Source of the DNA: Streptomyces longwoodensis
Lineage (GTDB): Bacteria; Actinomycetota; Actinomycetes; Streptomycetales; Streptomycetaceae
DNA: 64,000 bases
NCBI RefSeq assembly: GCF_001514125.1
Contig: NZ_KQ948549.1
Coordinates: forward strand, 949,769-1,013,768
Direction: 5' to 3'
Below, in pieces: positions 51,845 to 60,183 of this stretch. The notes beneath the pieces are model-generated. The model had not been told where the DNA came from. It made no database searches and worked only from the letters and a program-made list of their open reading frames with translations. The stretch's first letter is position 1. Each line of letters starts with the position of its first letter. A program made the translations under genes and the position numbers.

Positions 51845-52510
51845 TCAGGACTGCAGGGCGGGTGCGGTGGCGGGCGTACGGTGGACCGCGCTGCGGTAGG
51901 TGGCGATGCCCGTCGCGAGCAGCCAGTAGCTCAGCAGGGCGCCCATCAGGGCCGTGCTGCCCCAGCCGTTCGCCGCGTAGAAGTGCGCCGGCTCGTTGCC
52001 GAAGAACAGGGACGGCACGAACGCCAGGTTCACCGCGGCGAGGACGTAGGCGGAGCGGCCGGTCCAGCGGGGGAGCAGGTGCGCCCGGGTGACCCCGTAG
52101 CCGACCGCGGTGAGGAACAGCGCGAGCAGCAGGCGGCCGATGGAGCCGTAGAGGATGTACGTGCCGCTGACCGTGATCGTCGGGTCGATCGGGTGGTCGG
52201 TGGCGATGACCGCGCCGGCCTCCAGACCGCTGGAGACCAGGGTGACCGTCGCGTAGACCAGGCCGGTGGCGAAGGCGACCGTGCCGACCCATTCGTGGGC
52301 GGGGCTCACCTGCTTGAGCAGCTCGCGGAAGCCCGTGACGAACAGGATGAGGCCGGCCAGCGCGACGATGCCGATCAGCAGGCGCGTGAGCACGTTGGCG
52401 TCCGGCGGCGGGCCCGAGTAGAGGAAGTACAGCGGCACTTCGACGATGAAGCAGACCGCCGCCGCGATGCCGGCCAGTCCCGTCAGGCGCCTGGCGAGGA
52501 TGTCGTTCAT
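51845..52510 (-). CDS. DUF4386-family membrane protein
   Basis: A 221-residue protein with six hydrophobic helices, for example LTGLAGIAAAVCFIVEVPLYF, LIGIVALAGLILFVTGFREL, YILYGSIGRLLLALFLTAVGYG and LMGALLSYWLLATGIATYRS. The pattern of helix 1 with RRLTGLAGI and helix 3 lipid-facing glycines matches DUF4386. Function is unknown. ATG 52510 follows GGGGGAACC. It lies upstream of and co-directional with the SDR (112-bp gap). Confidence 0.82.
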   Translation of the reverse strand: MNDILARRLTGLAGIAAAVCFIVEVPLYFLYSGPPPDANVLTRLLIGIVALAGLILFVTGFRELLKQVSPAHEWVGTVAFATGLVYATVTLVSSGLEAGAVIATDHPIDPTITVSGTYILYGSIGRLLLALFLTAVGYGVTRAHLLPRWTGRSAYVLAAVNLAFVPSLFFGNEPAHFYAANGWGSTALMGALLSYWLLATGIATYRSAVHRTPATAPALQS

Positions 52511-52652
52511 GTGGTTCCCCCGAAGTGAGTTCGGCCGGTGCCGGGTCCGGCGTCCGTGTGACGCCGACGAGGAAGACTCTCCCGCTTACGGCGTGCCGCG
52601 TCGCTGGGCCTGGACACCGGACCGGGGGTGGTCCTACGGACACTCCCGGTAG

Positions 52653-52716
52653 GCTCTCACGGCGACTCGTCCCCGTGGCGGGGGGCTCTCACGTCGCCTC
52701 GTCCCCGTGGCGGTGG
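52653..52716. repeat. 32-bp tandem duplication at 3' end of NTF2-like gene
   Basis: GCTCTCACG(G/T)CG(A/C)CTCGTCCC... occurs at 52653-52684 and 52685-52716 with 29 of 32 identical. The second copy contains the stop and last codons of the gene at 52689-53093; the first lies in its 3' flank. Confidence 0.85.
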
Positions 52717-53093
52717 GCGACCCGCCACCACCCGTCCTCGCGGCGGTAGACCTGCGTCACACGGAGCGTGTAGCTCCTGGGCCGGCCGTGGACGGACACG
52801 GACGTGTGCTCGAAGCCGGCTGTCCAGGCATGGTCGCCCACCACGTCGCACGCGCGTACGTCGAACGCGTACGAGGTGCAGTCGGAGAAGCCCTCCGCGA
52901 GGTGGGTGAAGAGCTCGTCGACCTCGCGCAGCCCGAAGGCGTTGCGCCAGGCGCCGAGCACGCTCACCGGCTCCTCGTGGGACCACAGCGCCCTGCGCGG
53001 GCCCGCGTCGCCGTTGTGCAGGGCCAGCTCCGCCGTGTACAGGTCGGATCCGACCCAGGCCAGGAAGTCGTCGCGCTCGCTCATGTCAGCCAT
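52689..53093 (-). CDS. NTF2/SnoaL-like protein (nuclear transport factor 2 family)
   Basis: A 134-residue protein. The pattern ELALHNGDAGPRRALWSHEEPVSVLGAW and the closing RVTQVYRREDGWWRVAHRHGDE are characteristic of SnoaL_3/ketosteroid-isomerase-like domains (DUF4440 group). ATG 53093 follows GGAGCGG; ATG 53084 is an in-frame alternative. Its role could be a small isomerase or ligand-binding protein; nothing nearby defines the substrate. Confidence 0.85.
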   Translation of the reverse strand: MADMSERDDFLAWVGSDLYTAELALHNGDAGPRRALWSHEEPVSVLGAWRNAFGLREVDELFTHLAEGFSDCTSYAFDVRACDVVGDHAWTAGFEHTSVSVHGRPRSYTLRVTQVYRREDGWWRVAHRHGDEAT

Positions 53094-53199
53094 CGAAGCG
53101 CCGCTCCGGCCCGGCCGCCTCCCGGCCCGGCAGGTGGGTGAGCCGCGATCGGACCGTCCGGCGGGTCGGCCGCTCAGCCACGTGCCACGGGCAGCCCTC

Positions 53200-53223
53200 A
53201 ATCAGCCAATCAGCCAATCAGCC
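53200..53223. repeat. AATCAGCC x3 short tandem repeat
   Basis: Three perfect 8-bp copies of AATCAGCC. The third copy contains the stop codon of the membrane-protein gene ending at 53218 (minus strand), so copy-number change would alter the C-terminus or 3' flank. Confidence 0.9.
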
Positions 53224-53874
53224 GCCGGCCGAGCCGACCGAGGCCGAACCGCCGGAGGTCCAGCCCGAGTTGGGCACGGGCCGGGAGCGCTTGCTGCGTT
53301 CGGTGCGCAGCTCCACCACGACCCCGGCCGGACCGAGCAGGGCTTCCAGCGCGTCGGCCAGCTGCTGTGGGTCGCCGCCGAACGGGAGGGGGTCGAGCCG
53401 CTCCCGGCCTTCCCGCAGGCCGAGTTCCAGCACGAGCGTGGAGACGGCCGGCTTGGGGTCCCCCTCGTACGGCTCCACCACCTCGTGCGTCAGCCGCACT
53501 TCGCGCAGGGAGCCGACGGGCAGCCAGTCGTCCGGCCCGGCGGTCCGGACCAACCGCAGGGACGCGGGGACCCCGGCCGGCGCGAACTCCACCCGCAGGA
53601 TGCTCCGGGCCCGGGAAAAGGCCACCGCCGGCCAGCCGATAAGGTACTCCAGCCCCGCGATCACCCCCACCACCACGCACACGGTCGACGCCTGCGCCCC
53701 GGCCAGCGCCATCCAGAAGGCGACGACCAGGGTCGGCACGATCAGGAGGAGCGGGGTCAGCAGCGCCGGCCCCACCGAGGTCAGCGCGATCAGCACCGGC
53801 CCGGTCGGCGAGCCGTCGCGCAGGACCAGGTCCGTCGAGTCGTGGCCCTGTCTGAGTGCGGGATCGGTGGCCAT
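53218..53874 (-). CDS. Hypothetical membrane protein
   Basis: A 218-residue protein with two adjacent hydrophobic helices near the N-terminus (ALTSVGPALLTPLLLIVPTL, VVAFWMALAGAQASTVCVVVGVIAGLEYLIGW) and a soluble C-terminal part of about 130 residues (LREVRLTHEVVEPYEGD, DPQQLADALEALLGPAGVVV), ending in a Ser/Gly-rich tail. The layout resembles Streptomyces proteins with a PH-like domain behind a double TM hairpin. GGAGG directly precedes ATG 53874. Function is unknown. Confidence 0.7.
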   Translation of the reverse strand: MATDPALRQGHDSTDLVLRDGSPTGPVLIALTSVGPALLTPLLLIVPTLVVAFWMALAGAQASTVCVVVGVIAGLEYLIGWPAVAFSRARSILRVEFAPAGVPASLRLVRTAGPDDWLPVGSLREVRLTHEVVEPYEGDPKPAVSTLVLELGLREGRERLDPLPFGGDPQQLADALEALLGPAGVVVELRTERSKRSRPVPNSGWTSGGSASVGSAGG

Positions 53875-54021
53875 GCCTCCAGCGTAGGGCCAGTCCGGGC
53901 ATCGGCGTAGGGCCCGTCCGCAGGAGCGCCTCGGCCCCATCCGGCGGGCAAGGCAAGGCAGTTGCAGCGCGAACCCACCTCGGAAAGCCCCCCGTCACTT
54001 CACTGCCCGCGACGGCTCACG

Positions 54022-56331
54022 TCACCGCCCCGGGGCCCGTGACGGACCTGAGCCCGGGGCCGGTGCGGCGGCATCCGTACCGTGAGCCGGTGCGGCAGTG
54101 GAGAGTTCCCCGTGTTCGTGGCAACTGCCGCCTTCCTGCAAGCGCTCGGCCAGGGCGAAGGCGTCCCGCGTCTTGGGGTGGGACGTGCCCAGCCGGGCGT
54201 CCAGGATCAGTGCGCCCCGGCGCGCGAGGACCGCCGCGGCCGGGTCGCCCAGCGCGTGCACGGCCCGGGCATTGAGCAGCAGGGCGTACCCGATGTACAG
54301 GTGGTCCGGCGCGTAGCCGGCCTCGCGGATCCGTAACGCCCGGGAGATCAGCGGCAGGGCCACGGCGTGGTCGTCCAGGTCGAGGTGGACACCCGCCAGG
54401 GCCATCAGGTCGAAGCTCACGTACGGGTCGTCCGGTCCGTACGCCGCCTCGTCGATCCGCAGGGCCCGTTCGGCCAGGGGCACCGCCGCCTGGTGGTCAC
54501 CGAGGAGGTGGCGGATCCGGGCCAGGGTGGCCAGGTCCGTCGCGATGGCGGGACTGTCCGCCGGCAGACAGGACTCGTGCAGGCCCAGCGCACGTTCCGC
54601 GAGTGGACGTGCCCTTTCCGGAGCGCCGCGGTCCCGGTGGATCTGCGCCAGGGTGATCAGGTCGAAGCCGATCTTCGCGTCCCTCTCCGCGTCCTTCTCC
54701 GCGTCCTTCTCGGCGTCCCGCTGTCCGACCGATTCGTCGATCGCGAGAGCCCGCTCGCACAGGGGCAGTGCCACCGGGTGCTCCCCGACCGAGAGGAGGA
54801 AGGCGGACGCCAGCCGCAGCAGAGTCGCCGAGTCGGTGGCGCACTCGGCGGGCGGCTCGCCTTTGGTCACCGCGAGCACGTGCGGGAGCAGTGCCTGCCA
54901 TCGCGACGGCGCCTGCGGGTCACCGTGGATGTCGTGCGGCACCGCCGCGAGCAGCGCCCGGCACAGCCGTACGCGCGCGTCGGTGCGCACGTCGTCGGGC
55001 ATCGCGGCGCGGACGGCGGCCTGCACCAGGCGGTGCAGCACCAGGGAGGACGCGCCGCGCCGGGCGAGCCCCAGGCCGGCGAGGGCGCCGACCGTCGTGT
55101 CCCACGCCACCGGATCGGCGGCCGCCGCGATCAGCGGTTCGCCGCCGTGACCGAACAGGTCCAGCGGGATCGGTTCCGGTGCGAGCAGCGCGCACAGCTC
55201 CAGCAGCCGCATGGCCTGCGGCTGCCGGCTCCGCAGCGTGCGCACGCTGAGCTGCCACAGCGTCGCGACCACCACCGTGGGCCGGTCGGCCAGTTCACCC
55301 AGGGCGATCATGTCCTCCAGCCGCGACGCCAGCAGGTCCAGGTACTCCGCGGGCGCGGTGTGGTGGTAGTCCATGTACCCGGCCGCCTGCTCCAGTGCCA
55401 GCGGAAGGTCACCCAGGTGCTCGGCGATCCGGTCCGCCACCGCCGCGGTCATGCCGTCCACCCGCCGGGTCAGCAGCTCCACCGCCTCCCGCCTGGAGAA
55501 GACGTCCAGCTCGACGACGCCGGCCCTCCCCGACCAACCGCGCCGCCGGGTCGTGACGATGAGGTGGCCGCCGCTGCCCAGGTCACCCGACGGCAGCACG
55601 TCCAGGAGTGGGCCGGGCCGCTCCCCGTTGTCGAAGATGACCAACCGGGGCCGGTGCTTGCGCAGTTCGCGGTAGACCCGGGGGACGACCTGTTCGGAGG
55701 CCACCTCCGCCAGTCCCAGCTCCCGGGCCAGCGAAGCGAACTGCGACGGCACCAGAGCGGGCTCCTCGGCGTCCACGAACGCCACGAACCGGTAGGCCGA
55801 GCGGTAGCGGTAGGCGTACTCGACCGCGAGCTGTGTCTTGCCGACGCCGCCCAGCCCGTGCACGACCTGCATCGCGCCCTCACCGTCCGGGGCCAGGCGC
55901 CGCCGTAACGCGCGCAAGGTGGCGTCGCGGCCGGTGAAGTGGGTGTTGCGCGGCGGCAGCCGGTAGGTCGCCGGACGGTGCCGCGGGCCCGGAACGCGGG
56001 CCGCCGGCGCGCGGACCTCCCCGGCGGCGGCCTCGAACAGGTCGGTGAGCGTGGCGTGGTCGCGACGCAGCCGCGCGAGTTCCTCCTCGCAGGAGAGGTC
56101 GATCCGACCGGCGTGCGCGGCGCGGACGCAGGCGATCACATAGGCCGCGACCCGCTCCCACGGGGGCGGCCTGCTGAACTTGCCCGCCAGCAGGTCCGAC
56201 AGCGACGACCGGGTGAGGACACAGTGCTCGTCGTGCGCCAGCAACAGCGCCTGCGCCGGTGAGCCCGCGGCCGTGCGCAACCGCTGCAACCGGTTGACGA
56301 ACCAGCCTTGCGGTGAGCCGGGTCCCCTCAT
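54022..56331 (-). CDS. NB-ARC-TPR (STAND) regulator
   Basis: A 769-residue STAND ATPase. Residues 1-100 are helical and of the type seen in actinomycete TPR regulators (GWFVNRLQRLRTAAGSPAQA, LTRSSLSDLLAGKFSRPPPW). The NB-ARC region has Walker A HGLGGVGKTQLA (158-169), Walker B-like RPRLVIFDNGERP and GLPLALEQAAG-type DLPLALEQAAGY. C-terminal TPRs (LPLCERALAIDE, PLAERALGLHE, PLAERALRIDE) follow. A 12-bp repeat encoding DAEKDAEKDAERDAK lies in the TPR region. No HTH is evident at the end. ATG 56331 follows GGGGAAGG. It is divergent from a secreted ricin lectin. Confidence 0.88.
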   Translation of the reverse strand: MRGPGSPQGWFVNRLQRLRTAAGSPAQALLLAHDEHCVLTRSSLSDLLAGKFSRPPPWERVAAYVIACVRAAHAGRIDLSCEEELARLRRDHATLTDLFEAAAGEVRAPAARVPGPRHRPATYRLPPRNTHFTGRDATLRALRRRLAPDGEGAMQVVHGLGGVGKTQLAVEYAYRYRSAYRFVAFVDAEEPALVPSQFASLARELGLAEVASEQVVPRVYRELRKHRPRLVIFDNGERPGPLLDVLPSGDLGSGGHLIVTTRRRGWSGRAGVVELDVFSRREAVELLTRRVDGMTAAVADRIAEHLGDLPLALEQAAGYMDYHHTAPAEYLDLLASRLEDMIALGELADRPTVVVATLWQLSVRTLRSRQPQAMRLLELCALLAPEPIPLDLFGHGGEPLIAAAADPVAWDTTVGALAGLGLARRGASSLVLHRLVQAAVRAAMPDDVRTDARVRLCRALLAAVPHDIHGDPQAPSRWQALLPHVLAVTKGEPPAECATDSATLLRLASAFLLSVGEHPVALPLCERALAIDESVGQRDAEKDAEKDAERDAKIGFDLITLAQIHRDRGAPERARPLAERALGLHESCLPADSPAIATDLATLARIRHLLGDHQAAVPLAERALRIDEAAYGPDDPYVSFDLMALAGVHLDLDDHAVALPLISRALRIREAGYAPDHLYIGYALLLNARAVHALGDPAAAVLARRGALILDARLGTSHPKTRDAFALAERLQEGGSCHEHGELSTAAPAHGTDAAAPAPGSGPSRAPGR

Positions 56332-56524
56332 GTACGCGGCCTTCCCCCGCTCGGCCCTCCGGAACCGTCCGGACTCCGGAGCCCGCGGACGCGGTGTGTC
56401 CAGCGGGAAAGCCCAGCGGATCCGGGCTCCTCCGGGACCACCGCACCCGAGCGGCGCCACCCGGCACCGTGGACGGCGGCGGAGACAGTACGCCGACGAC
56501 CTGAACTCGACGAGGGGATCCACG

Positions 56525-56995
56525 ATGGAACTCAAGGCAAGCCTCACCCGATTCGCCAGCGCGGGTGCCGCGCTCGCCTGCGGTGCGGCGCTGCTGGCCG
56601 GCGGCGCGGCCCCGGCCCGGGCGGCGGCCGTGAACTACCAGGTGATCAACGGCAACAGCAGCAACTCCTGCCTCCAGGTCAACATCTCGGGCGGCAAGGG
56701 CGACCTGGTCCTCGGCACCTGCGACCGCAGCGCCAAGCAGGTGTGGCAGATCAGCGGCGGCGTCTTCAGGAACCCGGCGTCGGGCCACTGCCTCGACGCG
56801 AACGGCGCGGACGTCTACACGTACCCCTGCAACGGTGGCGCGTACCAGAAGTGGACGACCACGTCCGGCAGCCCGAAGTCCATCCGGCACGACTGGAGCG
56901 GCAAGTACCTGGACGCGAACGGAAGGGTGGGGGCCACGGTCGGCCTCCAGCCCACCATCAGCACGGCGTCCCGCTGGGTGATCGACCCGGTCTGA
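56525..56995 (+). CDS. Secreted ricin-type beta-trefoil lectin
   Basis: A 156-residue exported lectin. A signal peptide of about 35 residues (FASAGAALACGAALLAGGAAPARA) is followed by one RICIN domain with NSCLQVNISGGKGDLVLGTC and QVWQISGGVF, GHCLDANGADVYTYPCNGGA with YQKWTTT, and a final GKYLDANGRVGA ... RWVIDPV. The QxW core is intact in each lobe (QVW, QKW, SRW). It probably binds a cell-wall or plant glycan. GAGGGG precedes ATG 56525. It shares a 193-bp divergent region with the NB-ARC-TPR gene. Confidence 0.88.
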   Translation: MELKASLTRFASAGAALACGAALLAGGAAPARAAAVNYQVINGNSSNSCLQVNISGGKGDLVLGTCDRSAKQVWQISGGVFRNPASGHCLDANGADVYTYPCNGGAYQKWTTTSGSPKSIRHDWSGKYLDANGRVGATVGLQPTISTASRWVIDPV

Positions 56996-57178
56996 CCCGT
57001 CGGCCGACCCCGTGGGCCGGGCGGGCCGCCCTCACCGGCGGCCCGCCGCGCCACCACCTCCGCGAGCACTCGGCTCCCCGTGCGTTCACGGCCTCGCTCC
57101 CCGAGCAGGCTGCCCCCGGGTGAACCCGGACGGCCTCCCCGCGCGGCGGCCCGCGTACTCCGGCCCGCGGCCCCTACG

Positions 57179-57823
57179 GTGTCGGACGTGCTGCTGAGCT
57201 GTGCATTCGTGAATCTGAAACCCGGCGTGGGCAAGACCACCAGCGCGGTGTGGCTGGCCCACGCCCTCTGCGCGATGGACGTGCCGCCGCTGCTCGTCGA
57301 CAGCGACCCGGCCGGTTCGGCGCTGCGCTGGAGCGAACTCGCCGGCGGTTTCCCCTTCCCCGTCATCGCCCTTCCCGTGGGCGACGTCCACCGCCGCATC
57401 GACGACTTCCTCGGCGGGCGGCAGGCCGTGGTGCTGGACGCGCCGCAGCTGGAGGACCACGCCCGCATCGCCCGTGGCGTGATGCGCCACGCCGACGAGT
57501 GGATCGTGCCGGTCACCCCCGCGCCCATCGAGCTGGACCGGATGGCGCCCATCCAGGCCGAGATGGGCGAGGTGCAGTCGCTGCGCGCCGAGCCGGCCCG
57601 CACGGCGGTGCTGCTCAACCGCACCAACCGCCGGGAGTCCACCCGGACGGGTCCGGACGCCGACGCGCGCGAGGTGCTCGCCGAGCGGGGCTTCGACGTG
57701 CTGGACACGCAGATCGCCCGCCTCGACCTGTACTCCCAGTCGTTCGGGGGGCCGGTCCAGGTGGAGCACACGGCCTACATGGACCTGGCCGCCGAACTCC
57801 TCAAGCGCCGGGAAGGCGCATGA
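57179..57823 (+). CDS. ParA-family ATPase (orphan)
   Basis: A 214-residue ParA/MinD-type ATPase of the small class. The deviant Walker A is VNLKPGVGKTTSAVWLAHAL, Walker A' is LLVDSDPAGSALRWSEL, and Walker B is RQAVVLDAPQLEDHAR. Starts are GTG 57179 or GTG 57188; no clear ribosome site. Chromosomal Streptomyces ParA is longer and lies beside parB near oriC, so this is an accessory copy, perhaps of plasmid origin or for positioning another complex. A small gene follows after 22 bp and probably encodes its partner. Confidence 0.88.
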   Translation: MSDVLLSCAFVNLKPGVGKTTSAVWLAHALCAMDVPPLLVDSDPAGSALRWSELAGGFPFPVIALPVGDVHRRIDDFLGGRQAVVLDAPQLEDHARIARGVMRHADEWIVPVTPAPIELDRMAPIQAEMGEVQSLRAEPARTAVLLNRTNRRESTRTGPDADAREVLAERGFDVLDTQIARLDLYSQSFGGPVQVEHTAYMDLAAELLKRREGA

Positions 57824-57845
57824 ACCCCGAGCGTCAGGAAGGCCC

Positions 57846-58106
57846 ATGAACCAGCGCAAGGACAACTACCGCGCGGCCCTGCGGCGTGAGCCGGTCGAAC
57901 CGCAGCCGCCCGCGCCCCGCGTGACGACGCTGAGCAACCGCTACGTGCGGGTCACCATCGAACTCGACGCGGACGTGCAGCGCCGGCTGGACCGGTGGGT
58001 GACCCCGGCGGCCGCCTTGGTGACGGGCACGGCGAGGACCGCGCTCGGCGTGGTCACGGCGCTCACCGACCGGGTGCCGTCGTCGGACGCCGCGAGCCGT
58101 ACCTGA
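57846..58106 (+). CDS. Small ParA-linked protein
   Basis: An 86-residue basic protein. The centre, NRYVRVTIELDADVQRRLDRW, has a beta strand followed by a helix, as in ribbon-helix-helix DNA-binding proteins (CopG/MetJ), though the second helix is hydrophobic (ALVTGTARTALGVVTALT). AGGAAGGCCC precedes ATG 57846. Position directly after ParA suggests a partition-type adaptor or centromere-binding protein. The RHH assignment is tentative. Confidence 0.7.
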   Translation: MNQRKDNYRAALRREPVEPQPPAPRVTTLSNRYVRVTIELDADVQRRLDRWVTPAAALVTGTARTALGVVTALTDRVPSSDAASRT

Positions 58107-58149
58107 TCCGTGGGGGAGGGGGCGGGCAACCGGCCCGTTCCTCCCGGCC

Positions 58150-58695
58150 TCAGCCCTTCGAACGGGCGTAGTGCCGGGACGCCTTGGCCCGGTTGCCGCA
58201 GCCCGCCATGGAGCACCAGCGGCGGGTGCCGTTGCGTGAGGTGTCGAAGAAGTGCAGGATGCACGCCTCGTGGGCGCAGCCGCGGATGCGGTCCGGGGCG
58301 GTCGCCAGCAGGTCCAGGTAGTTGCGCGCGGCCAGCCACGCCGGTCCCCAGGCCGGGTCGCCGAACTCCGGCACCTCGCCCGGCCCTTCGGCGGTGAGCG
58401 TGGCCCGGATCCGGCCGTGCCCGAGGACCGCGTCGACCGCGGCGCGGCCCTCCTCGTCGCCGGTGCCGTCCACCACCCGCAGCAGGGCGTCACGCGTCCG
58501 GAGCAAGTGGCGCAGGGTCGCCGGGTCCGCGGGGAACCGGCCGTCGCCGAGCCCGTTCGCGTCCAGCCAGAGCGTGAGCCCGTCCAGGTCGCCGAGCAGG
58601 TCCTGGACGACGCCGTCGCTGTTCCAGCGGGTGTTGAGCAGGTCCAGCGCGAGCGGTTCGCCGGTCAGGGGGCGCGGGTCGGGGGCGACGGGCAT
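58150..58695 (-). CDS. CGNR zinc-finger (ABATE-domain) regulator
   Basis: A 181-residue protein with an N-terminal ABATE domain (LALDLLNTRWNSDG, LWLDANGLGDG, LLRTRDALLRVVDG) and a C-terminal CGNR zinc finger (IRGCAHEACILHFFDTSRNG, RRWCSMAGCGNRAKASRHYA; four Cys). Members are stress-related or putative transcription factors. It is divergent from a VOC-PPOX gene pair. The intergenic region has a set of CTAACC/GGTTGA-like short repeats (58734-58780) that may serve as its sites. Confidence 0.92.
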   Translation of the reverse strand: MPVAPDPRPLTGEPLALDLLNTRWNSDGVVQDLLGDLDGLTLWLDANGLGDGRFPADPATLRHLLRTRDALLRVVDGTGDEEGRAAVDAVLGHGRIRATLTAEGPGEVPEFGDPAWGPAWLAARNYLDLLATAPDRIRGCAHEACILHFFDTSRNGTRRWCSMAGCGNRAKASRHYARSKG

Positions 58696-58801
58696 GGCGG
58701 ACTCCTTCCGAGCTAACCCCTCAAGCCTACGTGACTGGTTGACTCACCTCCACTCTAACCACTAACCTAACTGTCAACGGTTACATCTGCGAGGGAGAGC
58801 C

Positions 58802-59245
58802 ATGACCATGCGCACCGGCCACATCGGCCTCAACGTCACCGACCTCGACCGCTCGCTCGCCTTCTACCGCGACGTCCTGGACTTCGTGGTGGTGGGGGAG
58901 GGCAAGGAGGAGGGCAGGCGGTACGCGTTCCTCGGCGACGGCGAGACCCTCGTCCTCACGCTGTGGGAGCAGGCGGCCGACGCGTACGACCCGGGCAGGT
59001 CCGGGCTGCACCACCTCGCCTTCGAGGTCGATTCGATCGAGCGGGTCACGGCGTACGAGCAGGCCCTGCGCAGGCGCGGCGTCGACTTCGCCCACGACGG
59101 TGTGGTGGCCCACCGCGAGGGGGCCGCGTCCGGTGGCATCTTCTTCCACGACCCCGACGGCATACGGCTGGAGATCTCCGCGCCGTCCGGTGCCGATGGC
59201 GCCCCCGCGCCGCACGCGTCCGCTCCGACCTGCGGTTTCTTCTAG
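58802..59245 (+). CDS. VOC-family protein, glyoxalase/fosfomycin-resistance type
   Basis: A 147-residue VOC protein. GHIGLNVTDLDRSLAFYRDVLDFVVV forms module 1, with a metal-ligand His; SGLHHLAFEVDSIERV and GIFFHDPDGIRLEISAPSGA form module 2, with a second His and Glu. The sequence resembles glyoxalase I and FosA-type thiol transferases. GAGGGAGAG precedes ATG 58802. It is followed after 2 bp by the PPOX gene, so they are probably cotranscribed. Confidence 0.9.
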   Translation: MTMRTGHIGLNVTDLDRSLAFYRDVLDFVVVGEGKEEGRRYAFLGDGETLVLTLWEQAADAYDPGRSGLHHLAFEVDSIERVTAYEQALRRRGVDFAHDGVVAHREGAASGGIFFHDPDGIRLEISAPSGADGAPAPHASAPTCGFF

Positions 59246-59247
59246 CC

Positions 59248-60144
59248 GTGGGCGCCCCGGGGATCTACCACGAGGGCTCGCGCGCCGTCCAGGACCGGGC
59301 CGGGGTCCGCGACCTCGCCGATCACGTCGGCCGGGCGGTGGGCGACGGCATCAAACCGGTGGCGGCGGCCTTCCTCGAGCTCCAGCCGCTGCTGGTGCTC
59401 GGCGCGGCCGCCCCGGACACCGGGCGGGTCTGGGCGTCACCGCTGGCCGGACGGCCCGGCTTCGTCCGGGCGACCGGCCCCCACCGGATGTCCGTGTCCG
59501 GCGGGCTCCGTCCTGGCGACCCGCTCACCCGTGCCCTCGCCACCGACGGCACCCCGGTCGCGACCATCGCCCTGGACCCGCGCACCCGCCGCCGCATGCG
59601 TCTCAACGGTCAACTCCGGCCCACGGAGGCGGGATTCGCGGTGGCGGCGGACCGCGTCTTCGCCAACTGTCCCAAGTACATCCAGCGGAGGGAGTCCTAC
59701 GAGCTGCTGCCCGAGCGGGCCGCCGGCACCCCGACGCGCGGCCGCGAACTGACCGACGCACAGCGGACGTTCGTCGCCTCGGCGGACACCTTCTTCCTGG
59801 CCACCGCGCACGACGGCCACGCCGAGGTGAGCCACCGGGGCGGACTCCCGGGCTTCGTGCGCACCGACTCGGCGCGCGAGGTGAGCTGGCAGGACTACGC
59901 CGGCAACGCCATGTTCCTCACCCTGGGCAACCTCGCCGTGGACCCCCGCGCCGGACTGCTGTTCCTGGACTGGACGACGGGCACCACCCTCCAGATGACC
60001 GGGGAGGGGCGCACGGAGTTCACGGCGGACGGGGAGCGCCGGGTGCGCTTCACGGTGTCCGAGGTGATCGAGACACCCGGCGCGGTGCCGCTGCGCTGGT
60101 CGGAACCGGAGCCCTCGCCCGCCAACCCGCCGGTCACGCCGTAA
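59248..60144 (+). CDS. Pyridoxamine 5'-phosphate oxidase-like FMN protein
   Basis: A 298-residue split-barrel flavoprotein of the large PPOX group (PF01243-like). TFFLATAHDGHAEVSHRGGLPGFV and SWQDYAGNAMFLTLGNLAVDP are the FMN-binding part, and CPKYIQRRESYEL precedes it. The N-terminal 140 residues extend the usual domain and resemble an oxidoreductase of the 'MOSC/PPOX' type. GTG 59248 begins just after the VOC stop; no ribosome site, so coupling is likely. The substrate may be an F420 or flavin redox partner; unknown. Confidence 0.85.
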   Translation: MGAPGIYHEGSRAVQDRAGVRDLADHVGRAVGDGIKPVAAAFLELQPLLVLGAAAPDTGRVWASPLAGRPGFVRATGPHRMSVSGGLRPGDPLTRALATDGTPVATIALDPRTRRRMRLNGQLRPTEAGFAVAADRVFANCPKYIQRRESYELLPERAAGTPTRGRELTDAQRTFVASADTFFLATAHDGHAEVSHRGGLPGFVRTDSAREVSWQDYAGNAMFLTLGNLAVDPRAGLLFLDWTTGTTLQMTGEGRTEFTADGERRVRFTVSEVIETPGAVPLRWSEPEPSPANPPVTP

Positions 60145-60183
60145 CGTCCACCGTCGGGACGCTGGACGCCGGATCGCGGTCCG

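Noticed and set aside
57179..58106. Integrated plasmid or ICE signalled by ParA
   Set aside because: No replication, transfer, integrase or att-site features are visible around it.
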